A stretch of 14,885 nt of DNA, taken from positions 1 through 14,885 of the forward strand of contig NZ_JAIQXU010000049.1 of assembly GCF_020166395.1 (NCBI RefSeq). Direction: 5' to 3'. Shown here in pieces: positions 12,898-14,885 of the stretch; positions within the stretch are counted from its first letter, which is position 1; the number at the start of each line of letters is the position of its first letter. The position numbers and the translations under genes were made by a program. The DNA comes from Deinococcus betulae. GTDB lineage: Bacteria > Deinococcota > Deinococci > Deinococcales > Deinococcaceae. The notes under the pieces were generated by a model. That model was not told the origin of the DNA, made no database searches, and saw only the letters and a program-made list of their open reading frames with translations.

Positions 12898-12949
12898 TCA
12901 CTACAACCTTTTCACCTAAGGCTGCTTAGGTGAAAAGGTTGTATCGTGA
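12898..12949. repeat. Large palindrome upstream of the integrase
   Basis: The left arm 12902-12920 (TACAACCTTTTCACCTAAG) is perfectly complementary to the right arm 12925-12943, around a GCTG loop. A further TCAC (12898-12901) pairs with GTGA (12946-12949) across a two-base bulge. There is no T-tract on either side, so it is not a standard terminator. It ends 12 bases before the recombinase ATG and its outer stem contains the possible ribosome-binding GTGAG. It could be a recombination or nicking site, an operator or a translation-control hairpin. Confidence 0.85.
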
Positions 12950-12955
12950 GACATC

Positions 12956-13963
12956 ATGTCTGAGGTTATGCCCCTCGTCCACTATCAGGGCACCGCGCTC
13001 GCCCACGCCGACACCTGGCTCAACCTTCACGACGACGAACTGCGCCGCCGTGCGGTGCAGGCCGCCGCCAGCAAGGAGACCGACACGCTCCTCAGTCTGA
13101 TGCGCGCCTATCTCACCCAGCACGGCAAGAGCGGCGTCTTGACCAGTCCCCGAACCGTCGAAGCCTATACGCTGGGGGGGCGGCAATTTCTAACCTATGC
13201 CGGCGATCAGGCTCTCAATCTGCTGCGTCCAGGCCGGCACGACGCACAGCGGTATGTGCAGGCCATGCTGGCAGCGGGCCGACAACCGGCGGGCGTCCAA
13301 CTCAAAGTCGCCGCCGCTGCCACACTGTACCGCGCCCTGCGCTGGGCCGGCGCCACCGAAGCTGATCCATTTCGTGAGGTCCGAATTCCCCGTGACCCCA
13401 CATCTGGCCTTGAAAAGCGGCCTCCATACACCGAGGAGGAACTCGTGGACGTGCTGCACCATGCTGATGAACACACCGCCTTCCTCCTGTTTCTGATTGC
13501 CCACGCCGGCTTACGGATCAGTGAGGCCCTGGCCCTGGAATGGACTGACCTCGATGAAACGGCCCGGCGCCTTCACGTACGGTCCGGTAAAGGCCGGAAA
13601 GCGCGCCGCGTTACGATGAGCGTCCGGCTCGCCCGAGCCGCCCGGCATTTCCGAACTCTCTATGGACCGGGCGGGCCGGAACACGCCCGTTACCGACCCA
13701 GGGACCGGGCCGCGACCTTGGTCTTTCGGTACGGCACTCAGCAGGCGGCTCGGTATCACCTGGGTCGGTTGTTTGAGCGTGCTGGGGTACCGTTCCGAGG
13801 TTTTCACCCAGGGCGAAAGTATGCTGGGACACGGCTACTTCAGCAGATTCAGGACTTTGGCCGAGTGGCAGCGCACCTGGGTCACGCATCTATCGATACC
13901 ACCCGTAAGGGGTACGCACAGTTAGCCGCTGACGATTTGAAGAATGACGTCGCTGGCTGGTGA
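12956..13963 (+). CDS. Tyrosine recombinase (phage-integrase family, XerC/D-like)
   Basis: This is a 335-aa protein, the usual length of Xer-type recombinases plus a short N-terminal extension. Residues about 40-150 form the SAM-like core-binding domain, and about 160-335 the catalytic domain. All active-site residues are present: Arg187 (AGLRISEAL), Lys212 (GKGRKAR), His284 and Arg287 (FHPGRKYAGTRL, replacing the common HxLRHT), His310 (LGHAS) and Tyr320 (KGYAQL). It should cut and rejoin DNA through a 3'-phosphotyrosine link, integrating or resolving the element that carries it. The large palindrome lies immediately upstream. Two neighbouring transposon remnants suggest that this is a hotspot. 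Confidence 0.93.
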   Translation: MSEVMPLVHYQGTALAHADTWLNLHDDELRRRAVQAAASKETDTLLSLMRAYLTQHGKSGVLTSPRTVEAYTLGGRQFLTYAGDQALNLLRPGRHDAQRYVQAMLAAGRQPAGVQLKVAAAATLYRALRWAGATEADPFREVRIPRDPTSGLEKRPPYTEEELVDVLHHADEHTAFLLFLIAHAGLRISEALALEWTDLDETARRLHVRSGKGRKARRVTMSVRLARAARHFRTLYGPGGPEHARYRPRDRAATLVFRYGTQQAARYHLGRLFERAGVPFRGFHPGRKYAGTRLLQQIQDFGRVAAHLGHASIDTTRKGYAQLAADDLKNDVAGW

Positions 13964-14035
13964 AGGGCAGTGAAGTACTCAAAACATCTCGGAAGGGCCT
14001 TCCTGGGCTTTCTGTGAGGCAGATCGAAATAACCC

Positions 14036-14055
14036 GTCCCAGACGGCGGGAAAAA
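14036..14055 (+). terminator. Weak hairpin behind the integrase
   Basis: CCGTC-CCA-GACGG (14036-14048) can form a five-pair stem. It is followed by CGGGAAAAAAC rather than a T-run, so it is a poor intrinsic terminator on either strand. Confidence 0.15.
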
Positions 14056-14138
14056 ACTTTATTTTCTGTAGTGAGTTAATTCATGCTTGTTTTTTACGCC
14101 TATATATTAAATGTAGTGATAGCTCGGTGAAGTAGGCC

Positions 14139-14249
14139 TCAGCAGGGGATTCGTATCTGCTTGCCAAGCAATTGATAGACCTCATTGTTCTCAGCAAACA
14201 GGGTAGGGTCTTCAATTGCCTCGCCGCTGCCTGCGCCGGACACACCCAT
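14139..14249 (-). CDS. Possible 36-aa small protein or peptide precursor
   Basis: An ATG on the minus strand (complement of 14247-14249) opens 36 codons. They give an acidic, Gly/Ser-rich N-terminal half (GVSGAGSGEAIEDPTLFAE) and a basic end (YQLLGKQIRIPC) finishing on a single Cys. An AAGAGGAG element lies upstream but is better spaced for an overlapping frame that would give 61 aa ending at 14081. It sits in the AT-rich stretch 13964-14361, where I see no other gene. No modifying enzyme is nearby, so a peptide-precursor role is guesswork. Confidence 0.2.
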   Translation of the reverse strand: MGVSGAGSGEAIEDPTLFAENNEVYQLLGKQIRIPC

Positions 14250-14361
14250 GTGCCTCGCCCTGGCATGGCCATCTCCTCTTAAAGTGCGTCTGAAAAACGT
14301 ACTGGCGCGGGTTTTCTTAGCCTGTGGAATAGAGAGATGATGGGACGGAGGTGGTGCACGC

Positions 14362-14885
14362 ATGACGCGACGTCTGGATCCAAACGATCTCACCGATATC
14401 GAGTGGAACGTCTTCCAATCGTTCTTCCCTCCTGAATCTGTTGTGAGTCGACCCCGCAAGTGGTCTCTGCGGGAAATGCTGGACAGCATCTTCTCTGTCC
14501 TCCGCAGAGGCATCGCCTGGCGGGCTAAGGCCTCACGATCTTCCCCTTGGCAAACGACCGACTACTCTCACAGGCTTTGGAGACTGCAAGGCGTCTGGCA
14601 AGCGTTACACACCAGGTTGCGCGAATTGGTTCAAGTGCGCGAAGGGCGGGAATTCACACCAAGCGCGGGCATCATTGACAGCCAATCGGTCAACACCACT
14701 GAAGCGGGTGGGCCGCGCGGATACGATGGTGGCAAAAAGGTCAGCAGACGGAAGCGTCATCTGCTCGGTGGGTCGGGCGCACCGTTGCCTGTGCGGGCCA
14801 CGGTGAAATCCCCCTCAGCCATCAGCCGATTTCTGAATCACGCCACGTGGAACACCCGACAGTTCCGCCGGGTGATGTGCGAGCA
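14362..14885 (+). pseudogene. IS5-family transposase, 3'-truncated and fused in frame to another transposase; runs off the window
   Basis: From ATG14362 the frame is open to the window end. The first about 135 residues are a clear IS5-family (IS427-type) transposase: LTDIEWNVFQSFFPP, RPRKWSLREMLDSIFSVLR, SPWQTTDYSHRLWRL, the first catalytic Asp in IIDSQSVNTTEAGGPRGYDG and KKVSRRKRHLL. The next expected block, VDTLGL, is absent. From about 14765 the frame instead reads PLPVRATVKSPSAISRFLN, then HATWNTRQFRRVM. That looks like the N-terminus of an IS4/IS701-type transposase. The left half is therefore truncated and inactive. The left end of the IS5 copy may lie near 14282, where I could not define an inverted repeat. 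Confidence 0.75.
14765..14885 (+). mobile_element. Start of a second insertion sequence (IS4/IS701-like), cut by the window edge
   Basis: The S-P-S-A-I-S-R-F-L-N-H pattern followed by W-N-T-R is, as I recall, typical of the N-terminus of IS4-group transposases and is foreign to IS5. Too little is present to define ends or to say whether this copy is intact. Confidence 0.45.

Noticed and set aside
12902..12943. The palindrome as a rho-independent terminator
   Set aside because: Neither arm is followed by a T-run and it sits directly before a start codon.
12902..12943. The palindrome as a CRISPR repeat or a telomere-resolvase site
   Set aside because: There is only one copy, so it is not an array. 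The neighbouring enzyme has a normal Xer-type active site and length, not that of a telomere resolvase.
1..14885. tRNA, rRNA, riboswitch or CRISPR array
   Set aside because: I scanned by eye for conserved arms, ribosomal signatures and regular repeats and saw none that I could support.

Overview
The window is GC-rich (clearly lower around 10.7-11.4 kb and 14.0-14.3 kb) and reads as accessory DNA from a Deinococcus-like bacterium, on a plasmid or a genomic island. The taxon is an inference from gene style: a photolyase/uracil-glycosylase protein, SPII lipoproteins, and IS6-, IS5- and IS4-like debris. No single marker fixes it.

Region 1 (1-2.75 kb) is a DNA-repair operon. A photolyase/cryptochrome-family protein is fused in frame to a complete family-1 uracil-DNA glycosylase, and the linker carries a sliding-clamp-type pentapeptide (QPDLF). 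A small unknown gene overlaps the stop and is probably translationally coupled. Region 2 (2.75-4.9 kb) holds a putative multi-HTH protein on the minus strand. A decayed, 5'-truncated paralogue lies in inverted orientation. Between them is a short fragment resembling the N-terminus of spore-photoproduct-lyase-family proteins.

Region 3 (4.9-9.44 kb) is the most system-like part. A minus-strand gene has a HEPN-like R-H-x3-H motif. Divergent from it is a 679-aa class-3-lipase-like protein with a GHSLGG nucleophile elbow and a disordered, signal-less N-terminus. It is followed without gaps by three tandem paralogous lipoproteins of 154-157 aa. This is the layout of an anti-bacterial lipase effector with a triplicated, membrane-anchored immunity gene.

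Region 4 (9.44-10.44 kb) holds weak small ORFs. Region 5 (10.44-11.32 kb) is a divergent pair: a C-protein-like XRE regulator and a JAB/MPN-like protein whose metal ligands look mostly lost.

Region 6 (11.4-14.885 kb) is mobile DNA. It contains a dead IS6-family copy with recognisable ends and a small membrane protein. It also contains a near-perfect 19-bp-arm palindrome directly in front of a complete tyrosine recombinase, an AT-rich gap with a possible small ORF, and an IS5-family transposase that runs in frame into the start of an unrelated transposase at the window edge.
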